Positions 14,214-26,020 are shown, counted from the first letter of the stretch. The stretch: 64,000 nucleotides of DNA from Cedecea colo (GCF_011808225.1 NZ_SOYS01000005.1:124001-188000); one strand, 5' to 3'. Made by a program: numbers and translations. The notes: a model not told the origin generated them from the letters alone.

Positions 14214-14809
14214 CTGTGAAATAATGCAAACGACGGTGTTTAATTATATCGAGTGCGATTATAATGGCTGATACCGCCGCAGTGCCTGCGACGGTATCAG
14301 TCCGGAACAATTTGAAAACCAGAGTCTCGCTTCGGGCTGTGTCCACATTACGTTATGCGGGTAGAGCTAATTGATTAAAATCCTCAAACATTAGCCGTCA
14401 TTCCCGAACGGGAATGCATTTGACTTATCAGAAAATAACGCTTGCGTGCTTGCTGATAATATCATGATTAAGATGCGTTTATTATCTGACATTGACTACC
14501 ATTTATATGATTTATAGTTATAAATCATTGGAGAGTGAATTTTTCCAGATGATTATATATCTTCTCGTGGTTTGGTGAGAATCGTTAGTTTTTCATGTAT
14601 TAACTTGCTAATAAATAAGAAAAATAATTGAATTATTTTATGCTGATTATCGCTAGAATCTAAGGGTACAGATCCTATTTCTCACCAGGATTTGAGTAGC
14701 CATTACCATTCCTGACTGGACAGTGCGAGCAGTTCAATCGGAGCCTCACTGGCATTAATCTGTTTTTACAGAGGACAAAAAAATTTTTATTTAAAAAGGG
14801 AATTTCTTA
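14214..14809. other. AT-rich gene-free spacer with a strong hairpin
   Basis: There is no credible gene here. Bases 14268-14300 form a 15-bp stem with one mismatch and a TGC loop (CTGATACCG / CGGTATCAG arms) without a T-run, so it is not an obvious terminator. The last 400 bp are strongly AT-rich and must carry the promoter of the lipoprotein operon. AAAAAGGGA lies about 12 bases before its ATG. Confidence 0.5.
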
Positions 14810-15484
14810 ATGTTAAAAAAAATAGTAATCGCTGGAGTTTGTGGCGTGGCGGCTCTGACAAGTGGTTGTGCGTCAGAATCATCCCGTTCTGTTGAAGTCG
14901 CGAAGGTTACCAGCGCCAGTACGCAATGGCACGGTCTCCGTACTCCGATATCCGTTGGAAAATTTGATAACCGTTCTCACTATATGAATGGTATTTTCTC
15001 AGACGATATAGATCGGCTGGGAAATCAGTCAAAAACCATTTTGATAACTCATTTGCAACAAACCGGACATTTCAACGTTCTCGATCGTGCTAATTTGGCA
15101 GAAATCAGGAATGAAGCACAAATTAATGGTAAAGGACAGCAACTGAAAGGCGCCACCTTTGTTATTACGGGCGATGTAACTGAGTTTGGTCGAAAAGAAA
15201 CGGGCGATCGCCAGTTGTTTGGCATTCTTGGTCGAGGTAAAACTCAGGTGGCATATGCCAAAGTCGCATTAAACGTTGTTAATATTAAAACCTCAGAAGT
15301 AGTATTTTCGTCGCAGGGAGCAGGTGAATACGCACTATCAAATCGTGAAATCGTGGGGTTTGGTGGCACAGCAAGCTATGACTCAACACTGAACGGTAAA
15401 GTGCTGGATCTGGCAATTCGTGAAGCCGTAAATAATCTGATTGCCGGAATTGATAATGGTAGTTGGAACCCCGGAAGTAACTAA
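14810..15484 (+). CDS. CsgG-like lipoprotein
   Basis: This 224-residue protein has a signal peptide with the lipobox LTSGC (Cys about residue 20), so it is a predicted lipoprotein. The body has the CsgG/curli-assembly fold pattern: KFDNRSHY near the start, then LDRANLAEIRNEAQI, GATFVITGDVTEFG, and AYAKVALNVVNIKTSEV. CsgG proper forms a nonameric outer-membrane pore for curli; this is a shorter family member without other curli genes nearby. It is first in an operon with DUF4810 and DUF799 lipoprotein genes, a trio seen in several proteobacteria. The cellular role of the trio is not established to my knowledge. Confidence 0.82.
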   Translation: MLKKIVIAGVCGVAALTSGCASESSRSVEVAKVTSASTQWHGLRTPISVGKFDNRSHYMNGIFSDDIDRLGNQSKTILITHLQQTGHFNVLDRANLAEIRNEAQINGKGQQLKGATFVITGDVTEFGRKETGDRQLFGILGRGKTQVAYAKVALNVVNIKTSEVVFSSQGAGEYALSNREIVGFGGTASYDSTLNGKVLDLAIREAVNNLIAGIDNGSWNPGSN

Positions 15485-15501
15485 TACAAGGATGACATAA
15501 G

Positions 15502-15861
15502 TTGAAAAATATAAATAGAATTGGTTTGTGGTTAATTGTTATTGCACTGGCAGGATGTGCAAAGCAGGAACCAAAGAAAATATACTACTGGGGTAATTAT
15601 CAGGATACATTGTATAGCTTCTATACTAATGATTCGTCATCAGAAGCGCAAATTGGTGCTCTACAAGCTATTGTCGAAAAAGCAAAAGCCACAGCTAAAC
15701 CGGTTCCTCCGGGATTACATGCCCAGCTAGGCATGCTTTATAGCAATACGGGTAAAATGGATCTTGCGATTGCTGAATTTAATAAAGAAAAGATGTTGTT
15801 CCCGGAATCAACTCCATACATCGATTTTCTCACCAGTAAAGACAAAGGAAGTCTGAAATGA
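15502..15861 (+). CDS. DUF4810-type lipoprotein
   Basis: This 119-residue protein has a signal peptide ending in LAGC (IALAGCAKQ). The start is TTG at 15502 with AAGGATGAC upstream; no ATG suits. The mature part holds YYWGNYQDTLYSFY and a TPR-like segment (GLHAQLGMLYSNTGKMDLAI), which fits a small periplasmic-facing helper lipoprotein. It lies 17 bp after the CsgG-like gene and overlaps the next gene by 4 bp, so the three are co-translated. Confidence 0.8.
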   Translation: MKNINRIGLWLIVIALAGCAKQEPKKIYYWGNYQDTLYSFYTNDSSSEAQIGALQAIVEKAKATAKPVPPGLHAQLGMLYSNTGKMDLAIAEFNKEKMLFPESTPYIDFLTSKDKGSLK

Positions 15862-16526
15862 AACCATTATTTGCATTATTAATTTTTGCATTCAGCCTCA
15901 TTTTAACGGGCTGCGCAAAACCAACTCCGGTGCAGTCTAAAGATTACTCCGCATTTAAAGAAAGTAAGCCTCGCAGCATTTTAGTGTTACTACCTAAGAA
16001 TCATTCAACGGATGTTGATGCAAGCCATAGTTTTCTCTCTGTAGTGACCCACCCTCTGGCTGAAGGGGGATATTACGTATTTCCGGTTGCGGTGGTAGAA
16101 GAGACCTTTAAGCAAAATGGCTTATCAAATGCTGAGGATATTAATGCTGTCAGCATCACCAGATTACATCAGATTTTTGGGGCGGATGCGGTATTGTATT
16201 TAAATGTGAAAGAGTATGGTACTTCCTACCAGCTTATAAACAGTGATACCAGAGTTTCCGCCAGCGCCAGATTAGTGGACTTACGTACAGGTAAAGAATT
16301 GTGGAAAAAATCTGCCACGGCTTCATCCAACGAAAATGACGGTAATTATAATAATGGCCTGTTGGCGATGGTTGTGAACGCCGCCATTCAACAAATAGTA
16401 AATACCGCAAGCAATAAATCATATGAAATATCAGGTATTACAAGCGCCCGCTTATTAAACGCAGGTTCGTCCGGCGGATTACTGTATGGGCCTCGTTCTC
16501 CGGAGTATGCAAAGGCAGCTATGTAA
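15858..16526 (+). CDS. DUF799/GNA1162-like lipoprotein
   Basis: This 222-residue protein has a lipobox LTGC at about residue 19. The body matches the DUF799 (Neisseria GNA1162-like) pattern: RSILVLLPKNHSTDVDAS, then YYVFPVAVVEETFKQNG and IFGADAVLYLNVKEYG. The known structure of that family resembles TolB/penicillin-binding activator-like folds; the function is unknown. Its ATG overlaps the previous stop (ATGA). It closes the three-lipoprotein operon, which may form an outer-membrane complex with the CsgG-like protein. Confidence 0.82.
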   Translation: MKPLFALLIFAFSLILTGCAKPTPVQSKDYSAFKESKPRSILVLLPKNHSTDVDASHSFLSVVTHPLAEGGYYVFPVAVVEETFKQNGLSNAEDINAVSITRLHQIFGADAVLYLNVKEYGTSYQLINSDTRVSASARLVDLRTGKELWKKSATASSNENDGNYNNGLLAMVVNAAIQQIVNTASNKSYEISGITSARLLNAGSSGGLLYGPRSPEYAKAAM

Positions 16527-16907
16527 CAGGTGTAATGATATTTTTAAGAGGCTGCATTAGACAATGATGTAGTCTCCCCATTGCCTTCATAGTCGATGCA
16601 GCGTCAGTAATCGGCCCGTTTCAGAACCCATCCAGCATGAAACCAATGGCCGCCTTTACTGCCGGGTGAGGAATGTCTGCGTTGCAGATTACGGCACCGA
16701 GTGCTTTCAAAGAGCATAAAATAGAAGAGCTGATAAATTTTGTGGTGCTTATCGCCTGGCATTACTCTTCTGGCAGGCCCTTTATTTTCGGGCTACCGTT
16801 AATCTCTCCGCCCCCGCTTTCCTCCCCCAAATTAAATAAGAATGAGGAGTGACGCGGCACACGGCTATGGCAAGGTGGCGGCAATTTTAAGACACGGGAA
16901 AGTTACT
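16527..16907. other. Intergenic region before malZ
   Basis: Apart from a possible LysR-type gene remnant at 16621-16711 on the minus strand, there is no gene. The last 100 bp must hold the malZ promoter. On the minus strand GGGGGAGGAAAG at about 16823-16834 partly matches the MalT box (GGGGAKGAGG), which would fit MalT control as in E. coli, but this is weak. Confidence 0.4.
16621..16711 (-). pseudogene. Possible C-terminal remnant of a LysR-type regulator
   Basis: The minus strand encodes about 30 codons ending NADIPHPAVKAAIGFMLDGF and a stop. The HPAVKAAIGFML pattern resembles the last helix of LysR-type regulators. No start, HTH or other domain remains. The stretch is short, so chance similarity is possible. 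Confidence 0.3.
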
Positions 16908-18725
16908 ATGTTGAATGCCTGGCATCTTCCGGTTGCGCCATTCGTACAAACGCGTAAAGAGAAGCTGCATATCACTCTTTGGCTGGCGGGCGACGACCTG
17001 CCGGAACGCGTGGTGTTGCGCGGCGAAAAGGATAACGAAGAAACGTCGATCGCCATGACGCGGCAGAAAAACGCGCCTTATGAAGGTGTGGTTGCATGGA
17101 CCGGCGCAATCGACTTGAGCAGCGGCCAGCCGCGCCGTCGGTACAGTTTTAAGCTTTTATGGCTTGATAAGCAGCGCTGGTTTACGCCGCAAGGCTTCAG
17201 CCCGATCCCTCCGGCACGCCTGGAGCAGTTTGCCTTTGATGCGCCTGATGAAGGGCCGCAGTGGGTGCAGGATCAGGTGTTTTACCAGATTTTCCCGGAT
17301 CGTTTTGCTCGCTCACAGCCGCGTAAGGCTGGGCAGGATGAGATTTACTATCATCATGCTGCAAAGCGCGAAATCATTCTGCGCGACTGGGACGAACCCT
17401 TGAGTGGAGAGGCGGGCGGTTCAACGTTTTACGGCGGCGATCTGGACGGCATTAGCGAAAAGCTGCCGTATCTGAAAAAGCTCGGTATCACGGCGCTCTA
17501 TCTCAACCCGGTGTTTACCGCGCCCAGCGTGCATAAATATGACACGCAAGACTATCGTCATGTAGATGTGCAGTTCGGCGGCGATCGTGCGCTGTTGAGA
17601 TTGCGCAAGAACACGCAGCAGCAGGGGATGCGTCTGTTGCTTGACGGTGTATTCAACCATAGCGGCGACACGCACCCGTGGTTTGACCGTCATCAGGCTA
17701 CCGAAGCCGGAGCGTGCCATAATCCTGAGTCGCCATGGCGGGATTTTTACAGCTTCTCCGAAGAGGGACGCGCGCTGGACTGGCTAGGTTATTCCAGCCT
17801 GCCAAAGCTGGATTACAGCTCTGAATCGCTGATAGAGGAAATCTATCAGGGCGAGGACAGCGTGGTGCGTCACTGGCTGCGCGAGCCGTGGGGAATGGAC
17901 GGCTGGCGCCTGGACGTGGTGCATATGCTGGGCGAAGAGGGTGGAGCGAAGAATAATCTGCTACACGTCAGCGGCATCACTAAAGCGGCGAAAGAAACTA
18001 AAGCGGATGCCTACGTGCTGGGCGAGCATTTTGGCGATGCACGCCAGTGGCTACAGGCGGATGCGGAAGATGCGGCGATGAACTATCGCGGTTTTACCCT
18101 CCCGCTATGGGGCTTCCTGGCTAATACGGATATCTCCTACGATCCGCAGAATATTGATGCGCAAACCTGCATGGCGTGGATGGATGAATACCGCGCAAGC
18201 CTGTCTCATCAGCAGCAGCTGCGCATGTTTAATCAGCTCGACAGCCACGATACGGCGCGTTTTAAATCTGTTCTCGGTAAAGATACGGCTCGTCTGCCGC
18301 TGGCGGTAGTCTGGCTCTATTGCTGGCCGGGCGTGCCCTGTGTTTATTACGGGGATGAGGTGGGCGTAGATGGCGATAACGATCCCTTCTGCCGCAAGCC
18401 GTTCCCGTGGAATAAGCGCGACTGGGATCTGGATTTGCTGGCGCTGTATCAGCGTCTGGGCAAATTACGTCGCCAGAGCCGCGCGCTGCGCCAGGGTGGT
18501 TGTCATGTAGTTTATGCCGCAGGGGATGTGGTTGTCTTTGTGCGTGTTTATCAAAACGAACGCGTGCTGGTGGCTATTAACCGAGGTAATGCCACGGATA
18601 TAACTCTGCCGTGGAGCCCGCTGCTCAGTGGCAAAGCGTGGACGCAGCATGAAGGCGGGGCGCAGATAGATAATCGCGAGCTGTCGCTACCGGGAGTTTC
18701 TGTCGCGGTGTGGCGCAGCCTGTAA
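16908..18725 (+). CDS. malZ: Maltodextrin glucosidase
   Basis: This 605-residue GH13 enzyme removes glucose from the reducing end of maltodextrins in the cytoplasm. Visible motifs are LDGVFNHSG, the nucleophile region [10 protein letters not shown], the acid/base region GEHFGDA and the transition-state region LDSHDTAR. An N-terminal beta-rich domain of ~120 residues precedes the barrel, as in E. coli MalZ. I placed the start at 16908 (MLNAWHLP), with GGGAAAG upstream and a length matching the E. coli protein (604-605), not at the in-frame ATG at 16842. It ends before a strong terminator. It normally belongs to the MalT regulon. Confidence 0.96.
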   Translation: MLNAWHLPVAPFVQTRKEKLHITLWLAGDDLPERVVLRGEKDNEETSIAMTRQKNAPYEGVVAWTGAIDLSSGQPRRRYSFKLLWLDKQRWFTPQGFSPIPPARLEQFAFDAPDEGPQWVQDQVFYQIFPDRFARSQPRKAGQDEIYYHHAAKREIILRDWDEPLSGEAGGSTFYGGDLDGISEKLPYLKKLGITALYLNPVFTAPSVHKYDTQDYRHVDVQFGGDRALLRLRKNTQQQGMRLLLDGVFNHSGDTHPWFDRHQATEAGACHNPESPWRDFYSFSEEGRALDWLGYSSLPKLDYSSESLIEEIYQGEDSVVRHWLREPWGMDGWRLDVVHMLGEEGGAKNNLLHVSGITKAAKETKADAYVLGEHFGDARQWLQADAEDAAMNYRGFTLPLWGFLANTDISYDPQNIDAQTCMAWMDEYRASLSHQQQLRMFNQLDSHDTARFKSVLGKDTARLPLAVVWLYCWPGVPCVYYGDEVGVDGDNDPFCRKPFPWNKRDWDLDLLALYQRLGKLRRQSRALRQGGCHVVYAAGDVVVFVRVYQNERVLVAINRGNATDITLPWSPLLSGKAWTQHEGGAQIDNRELSLPGVSVAVWRSL

Positions 18726-18790
18726 TTTTTTGCTGGATATCTGTCCTGCGATAAAGGGAATCTGTTCTTGTTTTGCTTTTTAGAAAAGCA

Positions 18791-18813
18791 AAAAGGCCGC
18801 TTTCGCGGCCTTT
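18791..18813 (+). terminator. Terminator after malZ
   Basis: The hairpin AAAAGGCCGC / GCGGCCTTT with a TTTC loop is about 65 bp past malZ. It is almost identical to the terminator at 18954-18980, which serves the facing gene, so the two frame the structured repeat between them. Confidence 0.85.
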
Positions 18814-18946
18814 GAGACTGATGACAAACCTCATAACTTAAGAAGTTCAGAACGATGTCATCATAAAAATTAATACAAAAATCAATGCATTGATTTTCGG
18901 CAGATAACCGCAAAGAAGGAAAAACCACGCTTTTTCCTTCTTTGTC
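18814..18946 (-). repeat. Structured intergenic repeat, copy 1
   Basis: About 130 bp align along their length, in inverted orientation, with 58443-58572. It holds a perfect 14-bp stem (CAAAGAAGGAAAAA / TTTTTCCTTCTTTG, 18911-18944), a palindrome AAAATCAATGCATTGATTTT reduced here to its arms AAAATCA/TGATTTT, and an outer TGATGACA/TGTCATCA pairing. The family name is unknown to me. Confidence 0.65.
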
Positions 18947-18953
18947 AACAAAT

Positions 18954-18980
18954 AAAAAAGGCCGCTTTCGCGGCCTTTTC
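18954..18980 (-). terminator. Terminator for the peroxiredoxin gene
   Basis: AAAAGGCCGC / GCGGCCTTTT with a TTTC loop, flanked by A- and T-runs on both sides (bidirectional), lies 16 bp past the peroxiredoxin stop. Confidence 0.87.
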
Positions 18981-18996
18981 TTGATGCTTTTAGCGA

Positions 18997-19599
18997 TTAC
19001 AGCTTAGCAACGTTCTCGCTCAGGTACTTAGCAACGCCGTCCGGAGACGCGTTCATGCCTTCTTTCCCTTTTTCCCACTGAGCCGGGCACACTTCGCCGT
19101 GCTCTTCGTGGAATTGCAGCGCGTCAACCATGCGCAGCATTTCGTCAATGTTACGGCCCAGCGGCAGGTCGTTAACCACCTGGTGGCGCACGATACCGGC
19201 TTTGTCGATCAGGAAGGAGCCGCGCAGAGCAACGCCTGCCTCCGGATGTTCGATGCCGTAAGCTTTCTGAATTTCACGCTTAACGTCAGCAACCATCGCG
19301 TATTTCACTTCACCGATGCCGCCGTTCTCAACAGGGGTTTTACGCCATGCGTTGTGAACGAACTCGGAGTCAAAAGATACACCAACGACTTCTACGCCAC
19401 GTTTCTGGAATTCTTCGTAACGCTTGTCGAACGCGATCAGTTCAGACGGACAGACGAAGGTGAAATCCATTGGCCAGAAGAACACGACGGTTGGTTTACC
19501 GTTGGTGTGTGCTTTGAAGTTGAAGTTTTCAACGATTTCGCCACTACCAAGTACGGCTGCGGCGGTAAAATCAGGGGCTGGACGAGTAACCAGGACCAT
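18997..19599 (-). CDS. tsaA: 2-Cys peroxiredoxin (AhpC/TSA family)
   Basis: This 200-residue typical 2-Cys peroxiredoxin reduces hydrogen peroxide and organic peroxides in the cytoplasm. The peroxidatic cysteine is in PMDFTFVCPSEL (about Cys50) and the resolving cysteine in GEVCPAQW (about Cys171). GGSFLIDK-like and LPLGRNIDEMLR segments fit the family. The start ATG at 19599 has AGGAG upstream. The gene sits between malZ and acpH, where Salmonella and Klebsiella relatives also carry a TSA-type gene but E. coli K-12 does not. It has its own terminator and is monocistronic. Confidence 0.92.
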   Translation of the reverse strand: MVLVTRPAPDFTAAAVLGSGEIVENFNFKAHTNGKPTVVFFWPMDFTFVCPSELIAFDKRYEEFQKRGVEVVGVSFDSEFVHNAWRKTPVENGGIGEVKYAMVADVKREIQKAYGIEHPEAGVALRGSFLIDKAGIVRHQVVNDLPLGRNIDEMLRMVDALQFHEEHGEVCPAQWEKGKEGMNASPDGVAKYLSENVAKL

Positions 19600-19799
19600 A
19601 TGTACTCCTGTTAATTTTGTTAAAGTGGGGTTTTACGCAACGGGGGGAGTATAGGGGTTGGCTTCCCGGCAACTCAAGCGTGCTGCGCCAATTAATCAGA
19701 TAGGTTTTGTCTATTAAAAAAAGAATGTTTGCAAACTGACCTGCCAAAATAGCCCTTTTCTGTAAAAGGGCAAGAAGTTAATGCGCGGCCTGCGATCCT

Positions 19800-20381
19800 C
19801 TACAAACTTTTTTGTTCTGCCAGCGACATCATGCGTGGGTAAAACTGCCAGAACAGCTCTTCGAGCGGCTCATAATGATCCTCAAGGTCCTGCCAGGACG
19901 CTCGCAGAGCGCCGAGCTTTGGTCTACGCGAAGCCATGCCGTTGAGAACATTAGCAATAAATGCCATGTCGCTGTAGCGCTCAAGCCAGCGCTCTTCCCA
20001 CAGATAATTGTTCAGATTGATAAAGCGTGGCGGCGTATCGGGCAGATGCGGTTCGATGTTTGCCCGGGCATGAGCAATAAATTCTGCCAGCCCGATTTGC
20101 GGACTGAGCGTTGACCAGTGGCGTGAGACGAAATGGTCCCACATCACGTCAAGCGTAATCGGCGAGACGCGGCGCGTTTCAGGGCGGAACCACCGTTTGG
20201 CCGTCGTCACTTCAGGAAGCCCATCGGTCAGAGCATCTACGCGGCGATGCATATAAATGCCCGCGACGATGTCGGGAGCAAAGCTGTCATCCGGGTTACC
20301 GCGGACAAAATCTGCCAGCAGGTTGCCCAGCAACGAACTCTGAGCAAGGCTTGCAAGGTGCAAGTGGGCGAGAAAATTCAT
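19800..20381 (-). CDS. acpH: Acyl carrier protein phosphodiesterase
   Basis: This 193-residue protein matches AcpH in length and in the N-terminal [20 protein letters not shown] and [13 protein letters not shown] motifs; the His/Asp pairs bind the metal. It removes the 4'-phosphopantetheine group from acyl carrier protein. It is divergent from queA, as in other enterobacteria, with a shared 104-bp promoter region. Confidence 0.94.
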   Translation of the reverse strand: MNFLAHLHLASLAQSSLLGNLLADFVRGNPDDSFAPDIVAGIYMHRRVDALTDGLPEVTTAKRWFRPETRRVSPITLDVMWDHFVSRHWSTLSPQIGLAEFIAHARANIEPHLPDTPPRFINLNNYLWEERWLERYSDMAFIANVLNGMASRRPKLGALRASWQDLEDHYEPLEELFWQFYPRMMSLAEQKSL

Positions 20382-20485
20382 AAATTACTTTATCCGTATT
20401 GAGCTTTATGGCGGCTTACTGGTTGCAGGGAAAGTCCCCCGGCACTAGACTGTACCGCCACTTTTTGAGTCTGAGTTTTTAAGCC

Positions 20486-21556
20486 ATGCGTGTTGCCGAT
20501 TTCTCCTTTGAATTACCAGAATCCCTGATTGCTCACTATCCGCAGGCGCAACGTAGCGCTTGTCGTTTGCTGTCGCTCGACGGGCCGACGGGTGATTTAA
20601 CGCATGGCACTTTCACCGATCTGCTCGATAAGCTCAACCCTGGCGATCTGCTGGTCTTTAATAATACCCGCGTGATCCCGGCACGCCTGTTTGGCCGCAA
20701 AGCCAGCGGCGGCAAGATTGAAGTGCTGGTGGAGCGCATGCTGGATGATAAACGCATCCTCGCGCATATCCGCGCTTCAAAGGCGCCTAAGCCGGGCGCT
20801 GAACTCCTGCTGGGCGATGATGAAAGCGTACACGCCACGATGGTTGCGCGCCACGATGCGCTGTTCGAAGTGCAGTTTGAAGACGAGCGCAGCGTGCTGG
20901 ATATTCTTAACAGCATCGGTCATATGCCATTGCCGCCGTATATTGACCGCCCGGATGAAGAAGCGGACCGCGAGCTTTACCAGACCGTTTACAGCCAGAA
21001 GCCCGGAGCCGTAGCCGCGCCAACGGCGGGCCTGCATTTTGACGAGCCGCTGCTGGAAGCATTGCGTAATAAAGGCATCGAACAGGCGTTCGTTACGCTG
21101 CACGTCGGCGCAGGGACCTTCCAGCCGGTGCGCGTGGACAGTATTGAAGAGCACATCATGCATTCTGAATACGCGGAAGTGCCGCAGGACGTGGTGGACG
21201 CCGTGCTGGCCTGTAAAGCGCGTGGGAATAAAGTTATCGCGGTTGGGACGACCTCCGTGCGTTCGCTGGAAAGCGCCGCGCAGGCAGCCAAAAATGAGCT
21301 GATTGAACCGTTCTTTGGCGACACGCAAATCTTTATCTACCCGGGCTATCAGTACAAAGTTATCGACGCGCTGGTGACTAATTTCCACCTGCCGGAATCA
21401 ACGCTGATTATGCTAGTTTCCGCTTTTGCCGGTTATAAACACACCATGCGAGCCTATAAAGCTGCCGTTAATGCTGAATATCGATTTTTTAGCTACGGCG
21501 ATGCGATGTACATCACGTACAATTCGCAGGCGATTAACGAGCGCCCCGGCGCTTAA
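20486..21556 (+). CDS. queA: S-adenosylmethionine:tRNA ribosyltransferase-isomerase
   Basis: This 356-residue protein makes epoxyqueuosine on tRNA from the preQ1 base by transferring and isomerising the ribosyl part of SAM. N-terminal [19 protein letters not shown], cited in short as [12 protein letters not shown], is typical, with [11 protein letters not shown] and the conserved PTAGLHF and [10 protein letters not shown] segments. Length equals the E. coli enzyme. It is followed by tgt, which inserts preQ1 beforehand, so the pair forms the queuosine branch of the operon. Confidence 0.97.
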   Translation: MRVADFSFELPESLIAHYPQAQRSACRLLSLDGPTGDLTHGTFTDLLDKLNPGDLLVFNNTRVIPARLFGRKASGGKIEVLVERMLDDKRILAHIRASKAPKPGAELLLGDDESVHATMVARHDALFEVQFEDERSVLDILNSIGHMPLPPYIDRPDEEADRELYQTVYSQKPGAVAAPTAGLHFDEPLLEALRNKGIEQAFVTLHVGAGTFQPVRVDSIEEHIMHSEYAEVPQDVVDAVLACKARGNKVIAVGTTSVRSLESAAQAAKNELIEPFFGDTQIFIYPGYQYKVIDALVTNFHLPESTLIMLVSAFAGYKHTMRAYKAAVNAEYRFFSYGDAMYITYNSQAINERPGA

Positions 21557-21574
21557 TCCTTTATTGCGCGCCGC

Positions 21575-21598
21575 CGGATAACCCGACGGCGTTTTTGT
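21575..21598 (+). terminator. Terminator or attenuator between queA and tgt
   Basis: CGCCGCCGG / CCGACGGCG with a short loop is followed by TTTTTG. The next gene begins 39 bp later, so it may only reduce read-through. Confidence 0.6.
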
Positions 21599-21603
21599 CT
21601 TAA

Positions 21604-22764
<1,161 letters not shown>

Positions 22765-22785
22765 TTTAATAATGAGGGAATTTTA

Positions 22786-23118
22786 ATGAGCTTTTTCATT
22801 TCTGATGCGGTAGCTGCAACAGGTGCTCCAGCGCAGGGTAGCCCGTACTCTTTGATTCTGATGCTGGTGGTCTTTGGTCTGATCTTCTATTTCATGATCC
22901 TGCGTCCGCAACAAAAACGTACTAAAGAACATAAAAAACTGATGGACTCCATCGCCAAAGGTGATGAAGTGCTGACGACCGGTGGTCTGGTGGGTCGCGT
23001 AGTGAAAGTTGCTGATACCGGCTACATCTCTATCGCGTTAAACGACACCACTGAAGTGGTCATCAAACGTGATTTCGTAGCTGCCGTTCTGCCGAAAGGC
23101 ACCATGAAGGCGCTGTAA
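22786..23118 (+). CDS. yajC: Sec translocon accessory subunit YajC
   Basis: This 110-residue inner-membrane protein has one membrane segment (about residues 19-38, [18 protein letters not shown]) and a basic cytoplasmic domain with [11 protein letters not shown] and GDEVLTTGG motifs. It joins SecD-SecF in the holotranslocon. It lies 21 bp after tgt and 26 bp before secD. Confidence 0.96.
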   Translation: MSFFISDAVAATGAPAQGSPYSLILMLVVFGLIFYFMILRPQQKRTKEHKKLMDSIAKGDEVLTTGGLVGRVVKVADTGYISIALNDTTEVVIKRDFVAAVLPKGTMKAL

Positions 23119-23144
23119 TTTTCGTTTTCCCTAAGGGAACTACC

Positions 23145-24992
23145 GTGTTAAACCGCTATCCTTTGTGGAAGTACATCATGCTGGTCGTCGTGATTATCGT
23201 CGGCCTGCTATACGCGCTTCCCAACCTATATGGTGAGGATCCGGCAGTTCAGATCACTGGCGCGCGCGGCGTCGCCGCCAGTGAGCAAACGCTGATCCAG
23301 GTCCAGAACACCTTAAAAGAAGAAAAAATCACCGCTAAGTCTGTGGCTCTATCCGAGGGTGCGATCCTCGCACGCTTTGACACCACCGATACGCAACTGC
23401 GCGCTCGTGAAGCGTTGCTGAGCGTACTGGGCGACAAATACGTCGTTGCGCTTAACCTCGCGCCAGCAACTCCTTACTGGTTAACTAAAATTGCTGCAGA
23501 GCCGATGAAACTCGGTCTCGATCTGCGTGGCGGCGTGCACTTCCTGATGGAAGTAGACATGGATACCGCGCTGGGCAAACTGCAGGAACAAACCACAGAA
23601 GGCCTGCGTAGCGACCTGCGTGAAAAAGGCATTGCCTGGACCAACGTGCGTAAAGCCGATAACTATGGTGTCCTCGTGGCCTTTCGTGACGGCGCCGCGC
23701 GCGATGCGGCTGTTTCTTACTTAGGCCCTCGTCATCGCGAGCTGGTTATCACAAACCAGGGCAGCAATATGCTGCGTGCCGTGATGTCAGATGCACGTCT
23801 GAGCGAAGCCCGTGAATATGCGGTTCAGCAAAACATCAATATTCTGCGCAACCGTGTAAATCAGCTGGGTGTGGCAGAGCCGCTGGTTCAGCGCCAGGGT
23901 GCCGATCGCATCGTTGTCGAGCTGCCGGGTATTCAGGACACCGCCCGTGCGAAAGAGATTCTGGGTGCGACCGCAACGCTGGAGTTCCGTCTGGTTAATA
24001 CCAGCGTTGACCAGTCTGCTGCCGCTTCAGGCCGCGTACCGGGTGATTCTGAAGTGAAACAAACCCGTGAAGGCCAGCCGATTGTCATGTACAAACGCGT
24101 GATCCTCACCGGCGACCACATCACCGATTCCACTTCAAGCACCGATGAGTACAACCAGCCGCAGGTTAATATTTCACTTGATAGCGCTGGCGGTAACATC
24201 ATGTCTAACTTCACCAAGGACAACATCGGTAAACCGATGGCGACCCTGTTTGTGGAGTATAAGGACAGCGGTAAGAAAGATGCTACCGGTCGTGCGGTTC
24301 TGGTGAAACAGGAAGAAGTGATCAACGTGGCGAACATTCAGTCGCGTCTGGGTAACAGCTTCCGTATCACCGGTATCAACAACGCGAACGAAGCTCGCCA
24401 GCTCTCTTTGCTGCTGCGTGCTGGCGCTCTGATTGCACCTATTCAGATTGTTGAAGAACGTACCATTGGCCCGACGCTGGGTATGGAAAACATCAAGCAG
24501 GGTCTGGAAGCCTGTCTGGCAGGTCTCGCGGTTTCCATCATCTTTATGCTGTTCTTCTATAAGAAGTTTGGCCTGATTGCGACCTCTGCGCTGCTGGTTA
24601 ACCTGGTGTTAATCGTCGGGATTATGTCTTTGCTGCCGGGTGCGACGCTGACCATGCCGGGTATTGCGGGGATCGTGCTAACCCTTGCGGTAGCTGTTGA
24701 TGCTAACGTGCTGATCAACGAGCGTATTAAGGAAGAGCTTAGTAACGGTCGTTCGGTACAGCAGGCTATCAACGAAGGGTATCAGGGCGCATTCAGCTCC
24801 ATTTTTGATGCCAACATCACGACGCTTATCAAGGTCATCATCCTGTATGCCGTCGGCACCGGGGCAATTAAAGGCTTTGCGATCACGACCGGTATTGGTG
24901 TGGCGACGTCCATGTTTACCGCTATCGTCGGTACCCGTGCCATCGTAAACCTGTTGTACGGCGGCAAACGCATCAACAAGCTGTCTATCTGA
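23145..24992 (+). CDS. secD: Protein translocase subunit SecD
   Basis: This 615-residue RND-family protein has a first membrane helix at about 7-25, a large periplasmic domain (about 30-450, including [15 protein letters not shown]) and five more helices from about 455 (with [20 protein letters not shown] carrying the conserved Asp). With SecF it uses proton flow to help proteins leave the Sec channel on the periplasmic side. The start is GTG at 23145, preceded by AAGGGA. Length equals E. coli SecD. Confidence 0.97.
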   Translation: MLNRYPLWKYIMLVVVIIVGLLYALPNLYGEDPAVQITGARGVAASEQTLIQVQNTLKEEKITAKSVALSEGAILARFDTTDTQLRAREALLSVLGDKYVVALNLAPATPYWLTKIAAEPMKLGLDLRGGVHFLMEVDMDTALGKLQEQTTEGLRSDLREKGIAWTNVRKADNYGVLVAFRDGAARDAAVSYLGPRHRELVITNQGSNMLRAVMSDARLSEAREYAVQQNINILRNRVNQLGVAEPLVQRQGADRIVVELPGIQDTARAKEILGATATLEFRLVNTSVDQSAAASGRVPGDSEVKQTREGQPIVMYKRVILTGDHITDSTSSTDEYNQPQVNISLDSAGGNIMSNFTKDNIGKPMATLFVEYKDSGKKDATGRAVLVKQEEVINVANIQSRLGNSFRITGINNANEARQLSLLLRAGALIAPIQIVEERTIGPTLGMENIKQGLEACLAGLAVSIIFMLFFYKKFGLIATSALLVNLVLIVGIMSLLPGATLTMPGIAGIVLTLAVAVDANVLINERIKEELSNGRSVQQAINEGYQGAFSSIFDANITTLIKVIILYAVGTGAIKGFAITTGIGVATSMFTAIVGTRAIVNLLYGGKRINKLSI

Positions 24993-25002
24993 GGAGTGCG
25001 TT

Positions 25003-25974
25003 GTGGCACAGGAATATACTGTTGAACAATTAAACCACGGGCGTAGGGTCTATGACTTTATGCGGTGGGATTACTGGGCTTTCGGCATCTCTGGCCTGTT
25101 GCTGATCCTTTCTGTCATCGTTATCGGTGTGAAGGGTTTCAACTGGGGTCTGGACTTCACCGGCGGTACGGTTATCGAAATCTCGCTGGAAAAACCGGCC
25201 GATCTGGATCAGATGCGCGAAGCGCTGGAGAAAGCGGGCTTTGCCGAGCCGCTGGTGCAGAACTTCGGCAGCAGCCGTGACATCATGGTGCGCATGCCTC
25301 CTGCTCAGAGCGAGTCCGGTGGCCAGGTGTTAGGTAGCAAAGTTGTCAGCGTGATTAACGATGCGACCAACCAGAACGGCGCGGTAAAACGCATTGAGTT
25401 CGTCGGCCCAAGCGTGGGTGCCGATCTGGCGCAGCACGGGGCGATGGCGCTGCTGGTGGCGCTGATTTCCATTCTGGTATACGTCGGATTCCGCTTCGAA
25501 TGGCGTCTGGCTGCCGGTGTGGTTATCTCGCTGGCGCACGATGTGATCATCACCATGGGCGTGCTGTCGCTGTTCCACATCGAAGTCGACTTAACTATCG
25601 TCGCCTCTTTGATGTCGGTTATCGGCTATTCGCTTAACGACAGCATCGTGGTATCCGACCGTATTCGTGAAAACTTCCGCAAAATCCGTCGCGGAACGCC
25701 TTACGAAATCTTCAACGTGTCGTTAACCCAGACGCTGCACAGGACGTTGATTACCTCCGGTACCACCTTAGTGGTGATCCTGATGCTGTATCTGTTCGGC
25801 GGCGCGATGCTTAAAGGCTTCTCGCTGACTATGCTTATCGGTGTCTCTATCGGTACAGCATCTTCTATCTACGTGGCGTCGGCGCTGGCGCTGAAGCTTG
25901 GCATGAAGCGTGAGCACATGTTGCAGCAGAAAGTAGAGAAAGAAGGCGCGGACCAGCCGTCTATTTTGCCTTAA
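25003..25974 (+). CDS. secF: Protein translocase subunit SecF
   Basis: This 323-residue protein has an N-terminal helix (~25-43), the periplasmic P1 region ([12 protein letters not shown]) and five helices from about 145, including [20 protein letters not shown]. The start is GTG at 25003 with GAGGAG upstream, 10 bp after secD. It pairs with SecD. A strong terminator follows; no yajD homolog is next, unlike E. coli. Confidence 0.97.
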   Translation: MAQEYTVEQLNHGRRVYDFMRWDYWAFGISGLLLILSVIVIGVKGFNWGLDFTGGTVIEISLEKPADLDQMREALEKAGFAEPLVQNFGSSRDIMVRMPPAQSESGGQVLGSKVVSVINDATNQNGAVKRIEFVGPSVGADLAQHGAMALLVALISILVYVGFRFEWRLAAGVVISLAHDVIITMGVLSLFHIEVDLTIVASLMSVIGYSLNDSIVVSDRIRENFRKIRRGTPYEIFNVSLTQTLHRTLITSGTTLVVILMLYLFGGAMLKGFSLTMLIGVSIGTASSIYVASALALKLGMKREHMLQQKVEKEGADQPSILP

Positions 25975-25990
25975 CCGCTTTGCCAGCAGA

Positions 25991-26020
25991 TAAAACCGCA
26001 GCCGTGCTGCGGTTTTTTTT
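25991..26020 (+). terminator. Terminator of the queA-secF operon
   Basis: AAAACCGCAGC / GCTGCGGTTTTTTTT with a CGT-type loop lies 16 bp past secF. Confidence 0.9.

Noticed and set aside
18911-18944. The perfect CAAAGAAGG stem as a simple terminator
   Set aside because: Ordinary terminators lie on both sides of it, and the stem is part of a longer repeat shared with 58443-58572.
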